A stretch of 64,000 bases of DNA, taken from Streptomyces sp. NRRL F-6676. GTDB taxonomy: Bacteria > Actinomycetota > Actinomycetes > Streptomycetales > Streptomycetaceae. The stretch is from positions 53,879 through 117,878 of the forward strand of contig NZ_JOHS01000017.1 in assembly GCF_000725625.1 (NCBI RefSeq), read 5' to 3'. The notes beneath the pieces are model-generated. The model was not told where the DNA came from. It made no database searches and saw only the letters and a list, made by a program, of their open reading frames with translations. Positions within the stretch are counted from its first letter, which is position 1; each line of letters begins with the position of its first letter. Below are positions 1 through 9,334 of this stretch, in pieces. The position numbers and the translations under genes were made by a program.

Positions 1-1340
1 CCAAGGACGCCGCCAGTGGCGAGACGCTGCTGAAGGTGACCGGTCTGCAAAAGCACTTCCCGATCCGCAAGGGCCTGCTCCAGCGGCAGGTCGGCGCGGT
101 CCGGGCGGTCGACGGACTCGACTTCGAGGTGCGCCGGGGCGAGACCCTGGGCGTCGTCGGCGAGTCCGGCTGCGGCAAGTCCACGATGGGCCGGCTCATC
201 ACCCGGCTGCTCGAACCGACCGCCGGAAAGGTCGAGTTCGAGGGCAAGGACATCACGCACCTCGGTGTCGGCGGCATGCGCCCGCTCCGCCGCGACGTGC
301 AGATGATCTTCCAGGACCCGTACTCGTCGCTGAACCCGCGCCACACCATCGGCACGATCGTCGGCGCTCCCTTCAAGCTCCAGGGCGTCTCGCCCGAGGG
401 CGGCATCAAGAAGGAAGTGCAGCGGCTGCTGTCGGTCGTGGGGCTCAGCCCCGAGCACTACAACCGCTACCCGCACGAGTTCTCCGGCGGCCAGCGGCAG
501 CGCATCGGCATCGCCCGCGCCCTCGCGCTCAGCCCCAAGCTGGTCGTGGCGGACGAGCCGGTCTCCGCCCTCGACGTGTCGATCCAGGCCCAGGTCGTCA
601 ACCTGCTCGACGACCTCCAGCAGGAGCTGGGCCTGACGTACGTGATCATCGCGCACGACCTGTCCGTCGTCCGGCACGTCTCCGACCGCATCGCCGTGAT
701 GTACCTCGGCAAGATCGTGGAGCTGGCCGACCGCGACCTGCTCTACAAGACGCCGATGCACCCGTACACCAAGGCGCTGATGTCGGCGGTGCCGATCCCG
801 GACCCGTCGCGCAAGTCGGCCAAGAGCGAGCGCATCCTGCTCCAGGGCGACGTGCCCTCGCCGATCGCGCCGCCGAGCGGCTGCCGGTTCCACACCCGGT
901 GCTGGAAGGCGACGGAGATCTGCCGCACCACCGAGCCGCCGCTGCTCCAGCTGCGGCCGGGCCAGCAGGTGGCCTGTCACCACCCGGAGAACTTCGCCGA
1001 CCAGGCGCCGCAGGACACCGTGCTGCTGCGGGACGCGAAGAAGGCGGCCGAGACGGTCTCCGACGAGGCGCTCGCGGAGTCCGCGGCCACGTCGGCGGCG
1101 GTGGCGGCCGAGGTGGGCGAGACGGACGGGGGACTGGTGCCGGTGTCGAAGGACGCGCCGGTCTCCGAGAAGTCGGCCCCCGGCAAGGAACTCTCACCCG
1201 CCCTGGACAACGTCCGCGCGGAGGAGGTCGCCGACACGGAGGACGCCTCCGGCACCGCGGCCGCCGACGGTGACGCGGCCGCCGACGGTGACGCCGAGGG
1301 CGAGGCCGGTGCCGAGGGTCAGGAGTCAACTCCGAAGTAA
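1..1340 (+). CDS. Oligopeptide/dipeptide ABC transporter ATP-binding protein, OppF/DppF type (5' truncated)
   Basis: ATPase subunit that drives peptide import together with two permeases and a binding protein expected just left of the window. The reading frame is open to the window edge, so the true start is missing. Walker A is GESGCGKST, the ABC signature is FSGGQRQR, and Walker B is LVVADEP followed by a D-loop SALD. The C-terminal oligopeptide-transporter domain shows its usual cysteine cluster ([14 protein letters not shown]). After this the protein carries an unusual tail of about 100 residues rich in Ala, Glu and Asp with GDA repeats, which is not part of the family core. A weak hairpin (CATGAC/GTCATG, 1343-1365) follows the stop. 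Family assignment is secure; the substrate is inferred only from the family. Confidence 0.93.
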   Translation, partial: KDAASGETLLKVTGLQKHFPIRKGLLQRQVGAVRAVDGLDFEVRRGETLGVVGESGCGKSTMGRLITRLLEPTAGKVEFEGKDITHLGVGGMRPLRRDVQMIFQDPYSSLNPRHTIGTIVGAPFKLQGVSPEGGIKKEVQRLLSVVGLSPEHYNRYPHEFSGGQRQRIGIARALALSPKLVVADEPVSALDVSIQAQVVNLLDDLQQELGLTYVIIAHDLSVVRHVSDRIAVMYLGKIVELADRDLLYKTPMHPYTKALMSAVPIPDPSRKSAKSERILLQGDVPSPIAPPSGCRFHTRCWKATEICRTTEPPLLQLRPGQQVACHHPENFADQAPQDTVLLRDAKKAAETVSDEALAESAATSAAVAAEVGETDGGLVPVSKDAPVSEKSAPGKELSPALDNVRAEEVADTEDASGTAAADGDAAADGDAEGEAGAEGQESTPK

Positions 1341-1405
1341 CGCATGACGAGTTGGCAAAGTCATGTACATGCCTGAACGGGAGAGCGCAGAGTCGTCCCG
1401 CACGC

Positions 1406-1425
1406 CCGATCGAACGATCGATCGG
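1406..1425. promoter_or_regulatory. Inverted repeat upstream of the M1 peptidase gene
   Basis: CCGATCG and CGATCGG flank a 6-nt spacer, 23 bases before the peptidase start codon. The palindrome could be an operator or a stem in the mRNA leader. No matching regulator was recognised. Confidence 0.3.
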
Positions 1426-1448
1426 CCCACGCGCGAAAGGGACGACCC

Positions 1449-2843
1449 ATGGCACTCTCCCGTTCGGCACGTCTGCTGACCCTCGCCACCGCGGCGGCCT
1501 CCTTCCTCGTCGTCGCCGCCGGTTCGCACCCCGCCCCCGGCGCCCCCGGCATCGGCGACAGCTACTTCCCCCGGCTCGGCAACGGCGGCTTCGACGCCCG
1601 CCACTACGACCTGAGCGTCGCCTACGACCCGGACACCGACCGCCTCGACGGACGGACCACCCTCACGGCCCGGGCCACCCAGAACCTCTCCTCCTTCGAC
1701 CTCGACCTGCAAAAGCTCGAGGTCACCCGCGTCGACGTCGACGGCAGACGCGCGACGTTCACCCGCGAAGGGGACGAGCTCCGCATCACCCCGCGCTCCC
1801 CCCTCTCCCGGGGCCGCACCTTCACCGTCTCCGTCACCTACGGCGGCATACCCGAGCCGCTGGGCGGGCCCATCGTCTTCGGCTCCTCCTACGGGTGGAT
1901 GAAGACCGACGACGGCGTCTTCGTGGCCTGCGAGCCCAACGCCGCCTCCACCTGGTTCCCCTCCAGCGACCACCCCTCCGACAAGGCCACCTACGACATC
2001 CGCATCAAGGCGCCGCGCGGCCTGACCGGTGTCTCCAACGGACGGCTGGTCTCCACCCGGGACCGCGGCGACTCCACCTACACGCACTGGCGCGAGAGCC
2101 GGCCCATGGCCTCCTACCTGGCCACCGCCACCATCGGGAAGTTCGACGTCAGGACGGGCCGCACCCCCGGCGGCACCCCGATCTACGTCGCCGTCGACCC
2201 GGTGCTGAAGGACAGCAACAACGTGGACGTGTACGCCGTCACCGCCGAGGCGACGGACTACTGGTCCCAGATCTTCGGCCCGTACCCCTTCGAGGAGACC
2301 GGCGCGATCGTCGACGACATGCCCCAGGCCGGCTTCTCGCTGGAGGTGCAGTCCAAGCCCGCCTACTCCGCCGTCCGCAGCGCGTCGACCATCGTGCACG
2401 AGCTGGCCCACCAGTGGTTCGGCGACTCCGTCTCCGTGAAGCACTGGAAGGACATCTGGCTCAACGAGGGCTTCGCCACCTACGCCCAGTGGCTGTGGGC
2501 CGAGCACCAGGGCACCCGCTCGGCGCACGACTCGTTCCTCGCCGACTACGACTCCCGCCCGGCGGACAGCGCGTTCTGGCAGGTGAAGGTGGCCGACCCG
2601 CAGCGCGACACCATGTTCGCCTCCGCCGTCTACGACCGGGGCGCGATGACCCTCCAGGTGCTGCGCGAGCGCATCGGCGACCGGGCCTTCTTCCGGCTGC
2701 TGCCCGCCTGGACCCGGCTGCACCGCTACGGCAACGCGGACACGGCCGACTTCGTCCGCCTCGCGGAGAAGATCTCCGGGCAGCGGCTCGGCGACCTCTT
2801 CGACACCTGGCTCTACTCCACGGGCAGGCCCGAACTCCCCTAG
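1449..2843 (+). CDS. Secreted M1-family zinc metallopeptidase, short form
   Basis: Zinc aminopeptidase-like protein of 464 residues. Residues 1-30 form an N-terminal signal peptide with a hydrophobic Ala/Leu core, so it probably acts outside the membrane. The zinc site is HELAH (H317, E318, H321) with the third ligand E340 in WLNEGFATY. Residues 40-290 match the beta-rich M1 N-terminal domain. Full-length aminopeptidase N is about 850 residues; this protein stops soon after the thermolysin-like domain and lacks the helical C-terminal domain, as in many actinobacterial secreted M1 proteins. The start is supported by an AAAGGGA ribosome site 7 bases upstream. It stands alone, followed by a strong terminator. 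Substrate unknown. Confidence 0.9.
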   Translation: MALSRSARLLTLATAAASFLVVAAGSHPAPGAPGIGDSYFPRLGNGGFDARHYDLSVAYDPDTDRLDGRTTLTARATQNLSSFDLDLQKLEVTRVDVDGRRATFTREGDELRITPRSPLSRGRTFTVSVTYGGIPEPLGGPIVFGSSYGWMKTDDGVFVACEPNAASTWFPSSDHPSDKATYDIRIKAPRGLTGVSNGRLVSTRDRGDSTYTHWRESRPMASYLATATIGKFDVRTGRTPGGTPIYVAVDPVLKDSNNVDVYAVTAEATDYWSQIFGPYPFEETGAIVDDMPQAGFSLEVQSKPAYSAVRSASTIVHELAHQWFGDSVSVKHWKDIWLNEGFATYAQWLWAEHQGTRSAHDSFLADYDSRPADSAFWQVKVADPQRDTMFASAVYDRGAMTLQVLRERIGDRAFFRLLPAWTRLHRYGNADTADFVRLAEKISGQRLGDLFDTWLYSTGRPELP

Positions 2844-2865
2844 ACGCCCACTATGTAAGACGATT

Positions 2866-2902
2866 CCAGCCGTGGGCCTTGTTTTGGAAGGCCCACGGCT
2901 GG
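2866..2902 (+). terminator. Stem-loop terminator after the M1 peptidase
   Basis: A perfect 15-bp inverted repeat (2866-2880 and 2888-2902) encloses the 7-nt loop GTTTTGG. It starts 22 bases after the peptidase stop and ends 20 bases before the next gene. It also shows that an in-frame GTG at 2872 cannot be the start of the next gene. Confidence 0.8.
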
Positions 2903-2922
2903 GGGCGAGTAAGAATGGAAGG

Positions 2923-3615
2923 GTGCTCCAGCAACTGTTCAGCCCGTCCGTCCAGCACACGCTGGACCTCGTCGGCATCTTCGTCTTCGCGATCTCCGGT
3001 GCGCTGCTGGCCGTGCGCAAGAACTTCGACGTCTTCGGCATCGCCGTGCTCGCGGAGGTCACCGCGCTCGGCGGCGGCCTCTTCCGTGACCTGATCATCG
3101 GTGCCGTGCCGCCGGCCGCCTTCACCGACAAGGGGTACTTCGTCACCCCGCTCTGCGCCGCGCTGCTCGTGTTCTTCCTCCATCCGCAGGTGGAGCGGAT
3201 CCAGGGCGCGGTCAACGTCTTCGACGCGGCCGGCCTCGGTCTGTTCTGCGTCGCCGGCACGACGAAGGCGTACGCGTACGGGCTGAACCTCACCGCCTCG
3301 GCCGCGCTCGGGCTGGCCACCGCGGTGGGCGGGGGAGTGCTGCGGGACGTCCTCGCCAACGAGGTGCCCTCGCTGCTGCGCTGGGACCGCGATCTGTACG
3401 CGGTGCCGGCGATCGTCGGCGCGTGCATGGTCGCCGTCTTCCTCCACTATGACGTGCTGACCGCGTTCACCACGGCGTTCGCGGTGGCCACGGCCTTCGT
3501 CCTGCGGCTGCTCGCCCTGCGCTTCCACTGGCGGGCCCCGCGGGCGTGGAACCGGCGCTCGACGGTGCGGGAGGTGCCGGACGAGGTCGCCGAACCGGAA
3601 AAAGCTACCGCTTAG
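2923..3615 (+). CDS. TRIC-type cation channel family membrane protein (former UPF0126)
   Basis: Integral membrane protein of 230 residues related to E. coli YadS/YicG, the prokaryotic relatives of trimeric intracellular cation channels. Both internal repeats are visible: FAISGALLAVRKNFDVFG with TALGGGLFRD near residue 45, and a second Gly-rich half with ATAVGGGVLRD near residue 145. Six to seven hydrophobic segments fill the sequence. The GTG at 2923 is preferred because the family begins within a few residues of the first helix and because upstream in-frame codons fall in the preceding terminator. A potassium channel role is known for some homologues and is only inferred here. Confidence 0.85.
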   Translation: MLQQLFSPSVQHTLDLVGIFVFAISGALLAVRKNFDVFGIAVLAEVTALGGGLFRDLIIGAVPPAAFTDKGYFVTPLCAALLVFFLHPQVERIQGAVNVFDAAGLGLFCVAGTTKAYAYGLNLTASAALGLATAVGGGVLRDVLANEVPSLLRWDRDLYAVPAIVGACMVAVFLHYDVLTAFTTAFAVATAFVLRLLALRFHWRAPRAWNRRSTVREVPDEVAEPEKATA

Positions 3616-3640
3616 TATTTGCCTGTTGTACGGTTCTCCC

Positions 3641-4540
3641 ATGTCAGACGCACCCACCGCACCGCCCCTCGCCCCCGCCGCCCGGGCCACGATCGGCGAC
3701 AGCGAGTTCGACCGGGACACCCGGGTCACCCGACGCGACCCCGACGTCCCCGGTGTCTACGACATCGACCTCTCCGCCGGCTGGACCATCCTGAACGCGG
3801 TCAACGGCGGCTATCTCCTCGCGGTCCTCGGCCGCGCCCTCGCGGACACGCTGCCGCACGCCGACCCGTTCACCGTCTCCGCGCACTACCTCACCGCCTC
3901 CCGCCCCGGCCCCGCGGTGGTCCGCACGGACGTGGTCCGCACCGGCCGCACCCTCTCCACCGGCCAGGCCTCCCTCTTCCAGTACGACGACGAGGGCCGG
4001 GAGGTCGAGCGGATCCGCGTCCTCGCCTCCTACGGCGACCTGGACGCCCTCCCCGACGACGTCCGCACCTCCGCCGAGCCCCCCGCCATCCCGCCGCCGG
4101 ACCAGTGCTTCGGCTCGGGCGACTCGCCCACCCCGGTCCTCGGCGGCTCGACGTTCACCGAGCGGGTGACGGCCCGGGTGGACCCCGCGACCCTGGGCTG
4201 GGCGCTGGGCTCCCCGTCCGGCAAGGGCGAGATGCGGGCCTGGTTCGGCCTGGCCGACGGCCGCGACGCCGACCCGCTCTCGCTGCTGCTGGCGGTCGAC
4301 GCGCTGCCCCCGACCGCCTTCGAACTCGGCCTGTCCGGCTGGGTCCCCACCGTCGAACTCACCGTCCACGTCCGCGCCCGCCCGGCCCCCGGCCCGCTGC
4401 GGGTCTCGATCACCACCCGCAACCTGGCCGGCGGCTTCCTGGAGGAGGACGCGGAGGTCTGGGACACCTCCGACCGCCTGGTCGCCCAGTCCCGCCAGCT
4501 GGCCCGGGTACGGCTCCCCGAGGGCGGCGGGCGTTCCTGA
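3641..4540 (+). CDS. Thioesterase family protein (TesB-like double hotdog)
   Basis: Protein of 299 residues with two hotdog-like halves. The N-terminal half contains WTILNAVNGGYLLAVL, typical of the acyl-CoA thioesterase II-like family, then HYLTASRPG. It probably hydrolyses an acyl-CoA, but no substrate can be read. The ATG at 3641 is preferred to a TTG 15 bases earlier because TACGGT (3629-3634), a good -10 hexamer, ends exactly six bases before it, predicting a leaderless mRNA. It is convergent with the TetR gene downstream. The 241 bases between them hold only Gly/Pro-rich low-complexity sequence. Confidence 0.8.
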   Translation: MSDAPTAPPLAPAARATIGDSEFDRDTRVTRRDPDVPGVYDIDLSAGWTILNAVNGGYLLAVLGRALADTLPHADPFTVSAHYLTASRPGPAVVRTDVVRTGRTLSTGQASLFQYDDEGREVERIRVLASYGDLDALPDDVRTSAEPPAIPPPDQCFGSGDSPTPVLGGSTFTERVTARVDPATLGWALGSPSGKGEMRAWFGLADGRDADPLSLLLAVDALPPTAFELGLSGWVPTVELTVHVRARPAPGPLRVSITTRNLAGGFLEEDAEVWDTSDRLVAQSRQLARVRLPEGGGRS

Positions 4541-4781
4541 GGGAGGCGTGCCCCGCAGCGAGCGAGGCACATCCCCCGCACAGCGAAAACCGCCGTCGGG
4601 TGCCCCGTCCGGCGGCCCCGGCGGAGGCGGCCTGGGCGGCGGTGCCGGTGGCCGCGGCGGCCCGGACCAGGGAGCCGGGCAGGGCGTTCCGGCGCAGGGC
4701 GCTCCGGCACAGGGCTGACGGCGGCCGGGGCGGCGGCCCGCGCAGAGGCCCGGCGCCACCGTACGACGCGGACGGCCCCCC

Positions 4782-5456
4782 TCAGCCGTCCAGCCAGTGG
4801 CGCCGGCCGATGCTGATGAGACGCAGCTGACGGGCGGCGAGCCGGGCCACGCGGTCCCGCTCCCGCCCGACCGCCTCGGCGCCCGGGGCCGCCCCCTCGG
4901 TCCCCGTCGCCTCCGGTACCTCGCGGGCCTCCAGGAACAGGGAGGCCGTCACCAGCATCTGGTCGACGTAGAGCTCCGCGAGCATCAGCAGGTCGTCGTC
5001 GCTCCAGCCCGCGGACTCCGGTTGCCCGGCGAGTTCGCCGCGCACCTCCTCGGCGAACCGGGCCAGTTCCCGGCGTATCGCCTCGCGCACCGGCGCCACC
5101 CCGCCGTGCCGCTCGCGGGCGACGAAGCGCACGTGCGCGGGGTGCGCCGCCACGTGCCGGGAGATCAACTCGACGGCGCGGGCGATGCGTTCCTCGCTGT
5201 CGCCGGGGACGGACACCGTCGCGCCGATCATCGGGTGCAGTGAGCCGAGCGCCTCCTCGACGAGTGCGACGCCGAGATCGGCCGTCGAGCGGAAGTGCCG
5301 GTAGAAGGCGGTCGGCGCGACCCCCACCGCCCGCGTGACCTCCCGCAGCCCCAGGCTGCTCAGGCTCTGCTCCTCCAGCAGCCCGAGCGCGGCGTCCAGG
5401 AGCGCCCGGCGGGTCTTCTGCTTCTGGGCCTGGCGGACGCCGGAAGTGTGACTCAT
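4782..5456 (-). CDS. TetR-family transcriptional regulator, FabR-like
   Basis: Repressor of 224 residues. The N-terminal helix-turn-helix (about residues 10-60) reads RQAQKQKTRRALLDAALGLL then SLGLREVTRAVGVAPTAFYRHF, very close to E. coli FabR, which controls unsaturated fatty acid genes. The C-terminal ligand domain is helical and contains no obvious ligand clue. The gene is divergent from two small membrane-protein genes. Two near-identical 13-bp motifs flank this intergenic region, one of them 6 bases before this start codon, so autoregulation and control of the neighbours are likely. Whether the ligand is a fatty acyl-CoA is inference from FabR. Confidence 0.88.
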   Translation of the reverse strand: MSHTSGVRQAQKQKTRRALLDAALGLLEEQSLSSLGLREVTRAVGVAPTAFYRHFRSTADLGVALVEEALGSLHPMIGATVSVPGDSEERIARAVELISRHVAAHPAHVRFVARERHGGVAPVREAIRRELARFAEEVRGELAGQPESAGWSDDDLLMLAELYVDQMLVTASLFLEAREVPEATGTEGAAPGAEAVGRERDRVARLAARQLRLISIGRRHWLDG

Positions 5457-5462
5457 GCCATG

Positions 5463-5475
5463 CAGTTAACAACTG
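5463..5475. promoter_or_regulatory. Putative TetR operator, copy 1
   Basis: CAGTTAACAACTG is an inverted repeat (CAGTT-N3-AACTG) starting 7 bases before the TetR start codon. It matches the second copy at 5520 in 12 of 13 positions. The position suits autorepression. Confidence 0.6.
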
Positions 5476-5519
5476 TTCTCCGTACTTGCAAAGTCATGAG
5501 GCGCACTAGACTGGGAAGT

Positions 5520-5532
5520 CAGTGAACAACTG
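5520..5532. promoter_or_regulatory. Putative TetR operator, copy 2
   Basis: CAGTGAACAACTG lies 8 bases after a possible -10 box TAGACT (5507-5512; -35 candidate TTGCAA at 5486-5491). It would cover the predicted start of transcription for the small membrane-protein genes to the right. Confidence 0.6.
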
Positions 5533-5568
5533 TAATCCGCAACGGTTCACCGAAGGGGGTCCCGTCCC

Positions 5569-5736
5569 ATGCTGCTCCTCGTCGCCGCACTCCTGCTGCT
5601 GGGCACCGTGCTCGGCACCGTCGCCCACGCCCCGCTCCCCGTCACCCTCGTCGCCGCGGGCGTCATCGCGCTCTGGCTCGCGGTCTTCGCCGTCCGCGAG
5701 CGGTACGGGCGCCGGCGCCACACCTCGGCGCACTGA
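5569..5736 (+). CDS. Small two-helix membrane protein
   Basis: A 55-residue protein made almost entirely of two hydrophobic helices (residues 1-18 and 23-42) ending in a basic tail RERYGRRRHTSAH. The frame uses G or C in nearly every third position, and GAAGGGGG lies 9 bases upstream of the ATG. It is the first gene controlled by the region carrying the paired operators, so its role is probably tied to the FabR-like regulator, perhaps membrane lipid state. I do not recognise the family. Confidence 0.65.
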   Translation: MLLLVAALLLLGTVLGTVAHAPLPVTLVAAGVIALWLAVFAVRERYGRRRHTSAH

Positions 5737-5777
5737 CGTCCGCCGTCCACCCTCCGATCGTCTGGAGCCGACGCATC

Positions 5778-6044
5778 ATGGAACTCACCGCCACACCGAC
5801 CCGGCACACCGGCAAGCGGGACACCGACGGCATGGCCGTGGCGTCCTTCGTGCTCGGCCTGCTCGGCCTGCTGGTCCTCAACCTCTTCCTCGGTCCCATC
5901 GCCATCGTCCTGGCCTCGGTCGCGCTGTGGCGAGGCACCAAGCGCCCGGGCCGAGCGATCCTCGGCCTCACCCTGGGCGTGGCCGACCTGATCGTCCTGG
6001 TCGCCTTCATGCAGGCGGACAACACGGTCTCCTGGAACTTCTGA
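5778..6044 (+). CDS. DUF4190-type small membrane protein
   Basis: An 88-residue protein with two hydrophobic segments, [16 protein letters not shown] and a second around [18 protein letters not shown], in the order typical of DUF4190 proteins of actinobacteria. The N-terminus is polar (about 17 residues). It follows the 55-residue membrane protein by 41 bases and is probably cotranscribed. A GGAG lies about 10 bases before the ATG. Function unknown. Confidence 0.7.
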   Translation: MELTATPTRHTGKRDTDGMAVASFVLGLLGLLVLNLFLGPIAIVLASVALWRGTKRPGRAILGLTLGVADLIVLVAFMQADNTVSWNF

Positions 6045-6174
6045 CAGTGCCGTCATGGCTGCGGTGGTCCTTTCGGGGCCTGTCCGAAACCGGTACCTGA
6101 CGCTCCCGGCCGGCCCCGCCACCACCCACCGCCCGCCGGAGCCGGCGCGGCGCCCCCGTAGAATTCGCCTCACC

Positions 6175-7344
6175 ATGGCATACCTCGACCACGCCGCCAC
6201 CACGCCCATGCTCCCGGAGGCCGCGGCGGCCCTGACCGCCCAGCTCGGGATCACCGGCAACGCGTCCTCCCTCCACGCATCCGGCCGCAGGGCCCGCCGC
6301 ACGGTCGAGGAGTCCCGCGAATCCCTCGCCGAGGCGCTCGGCGCCCGCCCCAGCGAGGTCGTGTTCACCTCCGGCGGCACCGAGGCCGACAACCTCGCCG
6401 TCAAGGGCCTGTACTGGTCCCGCCGTGCCGCCGACCCCCGCCGTACCCGCGTCCTCGCCAGCCCCGTCGAGCACCACGCCGTCCTGGACGCCGTCCACTG
6501 GCTCGGCGAACACGAGGGCGCCACCGTCGAGTACCTCCCCGTCGACGCATACGGCAGGGTGCACCCCGAGGCGCTGCGCGAGGCCCTCGCCCGCGACCCG
6601 CAGGACGTGGCGCTGGCCACCGTCATGTGGGCCAACAACGAGATCGGCACCCTCTTCCCGGTCGCCGAACTCGCCGAGGTGGCCCGGGAGTTCGACGTCC
6701 CCCTGCATGCCGACGCCGTCCAGGCCTTCGGCCAGGTCCCGGTGGACTTCGCCGCCTCCGGCCTCGCCGCGATGACCGTCTCCGGTCACAAGATCGGCGG
6801 CCCGTACGGCATCGGCGCGCTGGTCCTCGGCCGTGACCAGGACCCCGTTCCCGTGCTGCACGGCGGCGGCCAGGAGCGGCACGTGCGCTCCGGCACGCTC
6901 GACGTGCCCGCCGTCGCCTCCTTCGCCGTCGCGGGCCGGCTCGCCGCCGAGCGGCGCGAGGAGTTCGCCCGCGAGGTCGGCGCCCTGCGCGACGCGCTCG
7001 TCGACGCCGTCCGTACCGCCGTCCCCGACGCGCTCCTCGGCGGCGACCCCGCCCCGGGGGGCCGGCTGCCCGCCAACGCGCACTTCACCTTCCCCGGCTG
7101 CGAGGGCGACTCCCTGCTGCTCCTGCTGGACGCCCAGGGCATCGAGTGCTCCACCGGCTCCGCCTGCACGGCGGGCGTCGCCCAGCCCAGCCACGTCCTC
7201 CTCGCCACCGGCACCGACCCGGACCTCGCCCGCGGCACCCTGCGCTTCTCCCTCGGCCACACCTCCACCGAGGCCGACGTGGAGGCCGTCGCCAAGGCGA
7301 TCGGCCCGGCCGTGGAACGCGCCCGCACAGCGGGCCTCACATAG
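6175..7344 (+). CDS. Cysteine desulfurase (NifS/IscS class)
   Basis: PLP enzyme of 389 residues that takes sulfur from cysteine. The PLP lysine is K206 in [10 protein letters not shown]. The persulfide cysteine is C331 in the active loop STGSACTAG. The N-terminal hallmark YLDHAATTP and the PLP-binding SGGTEADN are present. The gene lies 783 bases before mnmA, which needs an IscS-type sulfur donor, so it probably supplies tRNA thiolation, though Fe-S assembly is also possible. TAGAAT (6159-6164) is 10 bases before the ATG, suggesting a very short or absent leader. It is convergent with the amidase gene, 21 bases apart. Confidence 0.93.
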   Translation: MAYLDHAATTPMLPEAAAALTAQLGITGNASSLHASGRRARRTVEESRESLAEALGARPSEVVFTSGGTEADNLAVKGLYWSRRAADPRRTRVLASPVEHHAVLDAVHWLGEHEGATVEYLPVDAYGRVHPEALREALARDPQDVALATVMWANNEIGTLFPVAELAEVAREFDVPLHADAVQAFGQVPVDFAASGLAAMTVSGHKIGGPYGIGALVLGRDQDPVPVLHGGGQERHVRSGTLDVPAVASFAVAGRLAAERREEFAREVGALRDALVDAVRTAVPDALLGGDPAPGGRLPANAHFTFPGCEGDSLLLLLDAQGIECSTGSACTAGVAQPSHVLLATGTDPDLARGTLRFSLGHTSTEADVEAVAKAIGPAVERARTAGLT

Positions 7345-7365
7345 GACCACGCAAAGCCCGGCCGG

Positions 7366-8067
7366 CTAAGCCGCGGCGGCCGTCCGCGCCCTGCGCACCA
7401 GCTTCATGTACCGGTCCCAGTCCCAGTACCGCCCGGGATCGGTGTGGTCCGTGCCCGGCACCTCCACATGGCCGATGATGTGCGTGCGGTCGACGGGTAT
7501 GGCGTACCGCGCGCAGATCGCGGCCGTCAGCCGCGCCGACGCCTCGTACATCGCGTCCGTGAACGAGGACGCCTTCTCCACGAAGCCCTCGTGCTCTATG
7601 CCGACGCTCCGCTCGTTGTACTTCCGGTTGCCCGCGTGGAACGCCACGTCCAACTCGCGGATCATCTGCGCGACATGGCCGTCCTTGCGTATGACGTAGT
7701 GCGCCGCCGCCTTGTGCGAGGGGTCCTGGAAGACGTTGACCGCGCTGCTGTAACTGCCCTGCGTGACATGGATGATCACACGGTCGATGGGGTAGTCGTC
7801 GGGCCGGTCCGCCCGCCGCAGATTGGCGGAGGCGGCGGCTATCCACTGGGCGCCCCGGTAGTCGACCGCGCCGCCCGCGCGCGGCCGTTCCACGCCCGGC
7901 AGCCGCCACCACAGGTGCGACAGCTCGTCCCGGGCCAGTACGACCGTGCCCAGCGCGGCCGCCGCGCCGCCGACGAGCAGCGCCCGCCGCCCGAGCCGCC
8001 GGTCGCCGTCGTCCTCCGCGGACGTCTGCGGGCGCTGGGTCTTCTCCTCCGTCTGTTCTGCCCCCAT
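7366..8067 (-). CDS. N-acetylmuramoyl-L-alanine amidase (amidase_2/PGRP), probable Tat export
   Basis: Peptidoglycan amidase of 233 residues. After a polar start, [18 protein letters not shown] (about residues 23-40) resembles a twin-arginine signal. Zinc ligands of the amidase_2 fold are visible as H in IIHVTQGS, H in [10 protein letters not shown] and D in [20 protein letters not shown] is the conserved central strand. The ATG at 8067 gives the MGAEQ start; no stronger upstream start was seen. It is divergent from mnmA with 60 bases between. Likely role is cell wall turnover or recycling outside the membrane. Confidence 0.88.
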   Translation of the reverse strand: MGAEQTEEKTQRPQTSAEDDGDRRLGRRALLVGGAAAALGTVVLARDELSHLWWRLPGVERPRAGGAVDYRGAQWIAAASANLRRADRPDDYPIDRVIIHVTQGSYSSAVNVFQDPSHKAAAHYVIRKDGHVAQMIRELDVAFHAGNRKYNERSVGIEHEGFVEKASSFTDAMYEASARLTAAICARYAIPVDRTHIIGHVEVPGTDHTDPGRYWDWDRYMKLVRRARTAAAA

Positions 8068-8127
8068 GTACTGGAGAACGGATATCCGGGGGTTCCGGTT
8101 CCCTCCGCCCCGTACCCTGGAGGGGCT

Positions 8128-9261
8128 ATGACTGACGACATCCCGCAGCGCACCCGTCCCCTTCGCGTCCTCGCCGCCATGTCCGGCGGGGTCGATTCCG
8201 CCGTCGCCGCCGCCCGCGCCGCGGAAGCGGGCCACGACGTCACCGGCGTCCACCTCGCGCTCTCCGCGAACCCCCAGTCGTTCCGTACGGGCGCCCGGGG
8301 CTGTTGCACCATCGAGGACTCGCGGGACGCCCGCCGCGCCGCGGACGTCATCGGCATCCCGTTCTACGTCTGGGACCTCGCCGAGCGGTTCCGCGAGGAC
8401 GTGGTGGAGGACTTCGTCGCCGAGTACGAGGCCGGCCGCACCCCCAACCCCTGTCTGCGCTGCAACGAGAAGATCAAGTTCGCCGCGCTGCTCGACAAGG
8501 CGCTCGCGCTCGGCTTCGACGCGGTCTGCACCGGCCACTACGCCCAGGTGATCCGCCGCGAGGACGGCACCCGTGAACTGCACCGCGCCTCCGACATGGC
8601 CAAGGACCAGTCGTACGTCCTCGGCGTGCTGGACGACAGGCAGCTCGCCCACGCCATGTTCCCGCTCGGCGACACGGTGACCACGAAGGACGAGATCCGC
8701 GCGGAGGCCGAGCGCCGGGGCCTGGCCGTCGCCAGGAAGCCCGACTCGCACGACATCTGCTTCATCGCCGACGGCGACACCCAGGGCTTCCTGGCGAACC
8801 GCCTGGGCCGGGCGGAGGGCGACATCGTCGACGAGTCCGGCGCCAAGGTGGGCAGCCACGAGGGCGCGTACGGCTTCACCATCGGCCAGCGCAAGGGCCT
8901 GCGCCTGGGCACCCCGGCCGCCGACGGCAAGCCGCGCTACGTCCTGGACATCTCCCCGGTGACGAACACGGTCACGGTCGGCCCGGCCGCCGCCCTGGAC
9001 GTCGACGCGCTCACCGCCGTCAAGCCCCGCTGGTGCGGCACGGCCCCCTCGGGCCCCGGCACCTACACGGCCCAGCTCCGCGCCCACGGCGGCGAGACGG
9101 AGGTGACGGCCGCACTGGTGGACGGCTCCCTGGAGGTCACCTTCGCCGCTCCCGTCCGCGGCGTCGCCCCCGGCCAGGCCATCGTCCTGTACGACGGCAC
9201 GCGGGTCGTCGGCTCCGCCACGATCGCCTCGACGCGGCGGGCGACGGCGGCGGTGGGCTGA
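8128..9261 (+). CDS. mnmA: tRNA-specific 2-thiouridylase MnmA
   Basis: Makes 2-thiouridine at wobble position 34 of Lys, Glu and Gln tRNAs, using ATP and sulfur from a cysteine desulfurase. The PP-loop is SGGVDS (residues 19-24). The catalytic cysteine is C109 in [12 protein letters not shown], and the second cysteine lies in [12 protein letters not shown]. At 377 residues it has normal length, including the C-terminal beta-barrel. GGAGGGG precedes the ATG closely, and TACCCT (8113-8118) is a possible -10, so the leader would be very short. It is near the cysteine desulfurase gene, a natural partner. Confidence 0.96.
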   Translation: MTDDIPQRTRPLRVLAAMSGGVDSAVAAARAAEAGHDVTGVHLALSANPQSFRTGARGCCTIEDSRDARRAADVIGIPFYVWDLAERFREDVVEDFVAEYEAGRTPNPCLRCNEKIKFAALLDKALALGFDAVCTGHYAQVIRREDGTRELHRASDMAKDQSYVLGVLDDRQLAHAMFPLGDTVTTKDEIRAEAERRGLAVARKPDSHDICFIADGDTQGFLANRLGRAEGDIVDESGAKVGSHEGAYGFTIGQRKGLRLGTPAADGKPRYVLDISPVTNTVTVGPAAALDVDALTAVKPRWCGTAPSGPGTYTAQLRAHGGETEVTAALVDGSLEVTFAAPVRGVAPGQAIVLYDGTRVVGSATIASTRRATAAVG

Positions 9262-9292
9262 GCCGGGCCCACGCTCCCGGGAGCACGGGACG

Positions 9293-9323
9293 CGGCCGCC
9301 CGCACACGGTGCGCGGGCGGCCG
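9293..9323. terminator. Bidirectional stem-loop between mnmA and the ChW-like gene
   Basis: Perfect 11-bp arms (9293-9303 and 9313-9323) lie between two convergent genes, 31 bases after mnmA. No U-tract follows, as usual for this GC content. Confidence 0.65.
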
Positions 9324-9334
9324 TACGGCGGGGG

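Noticed and set aside
4548..4718. A 56-codon Gly-rich frame (MPRSERGTSPAQ ... APAQG) between the thioesterase and TetR genes
   Set aside because: Third-position bias is weaker than in real genes here, the ribosome site is only one base from the GTG, and the content is low-complexity. Left uncalled.
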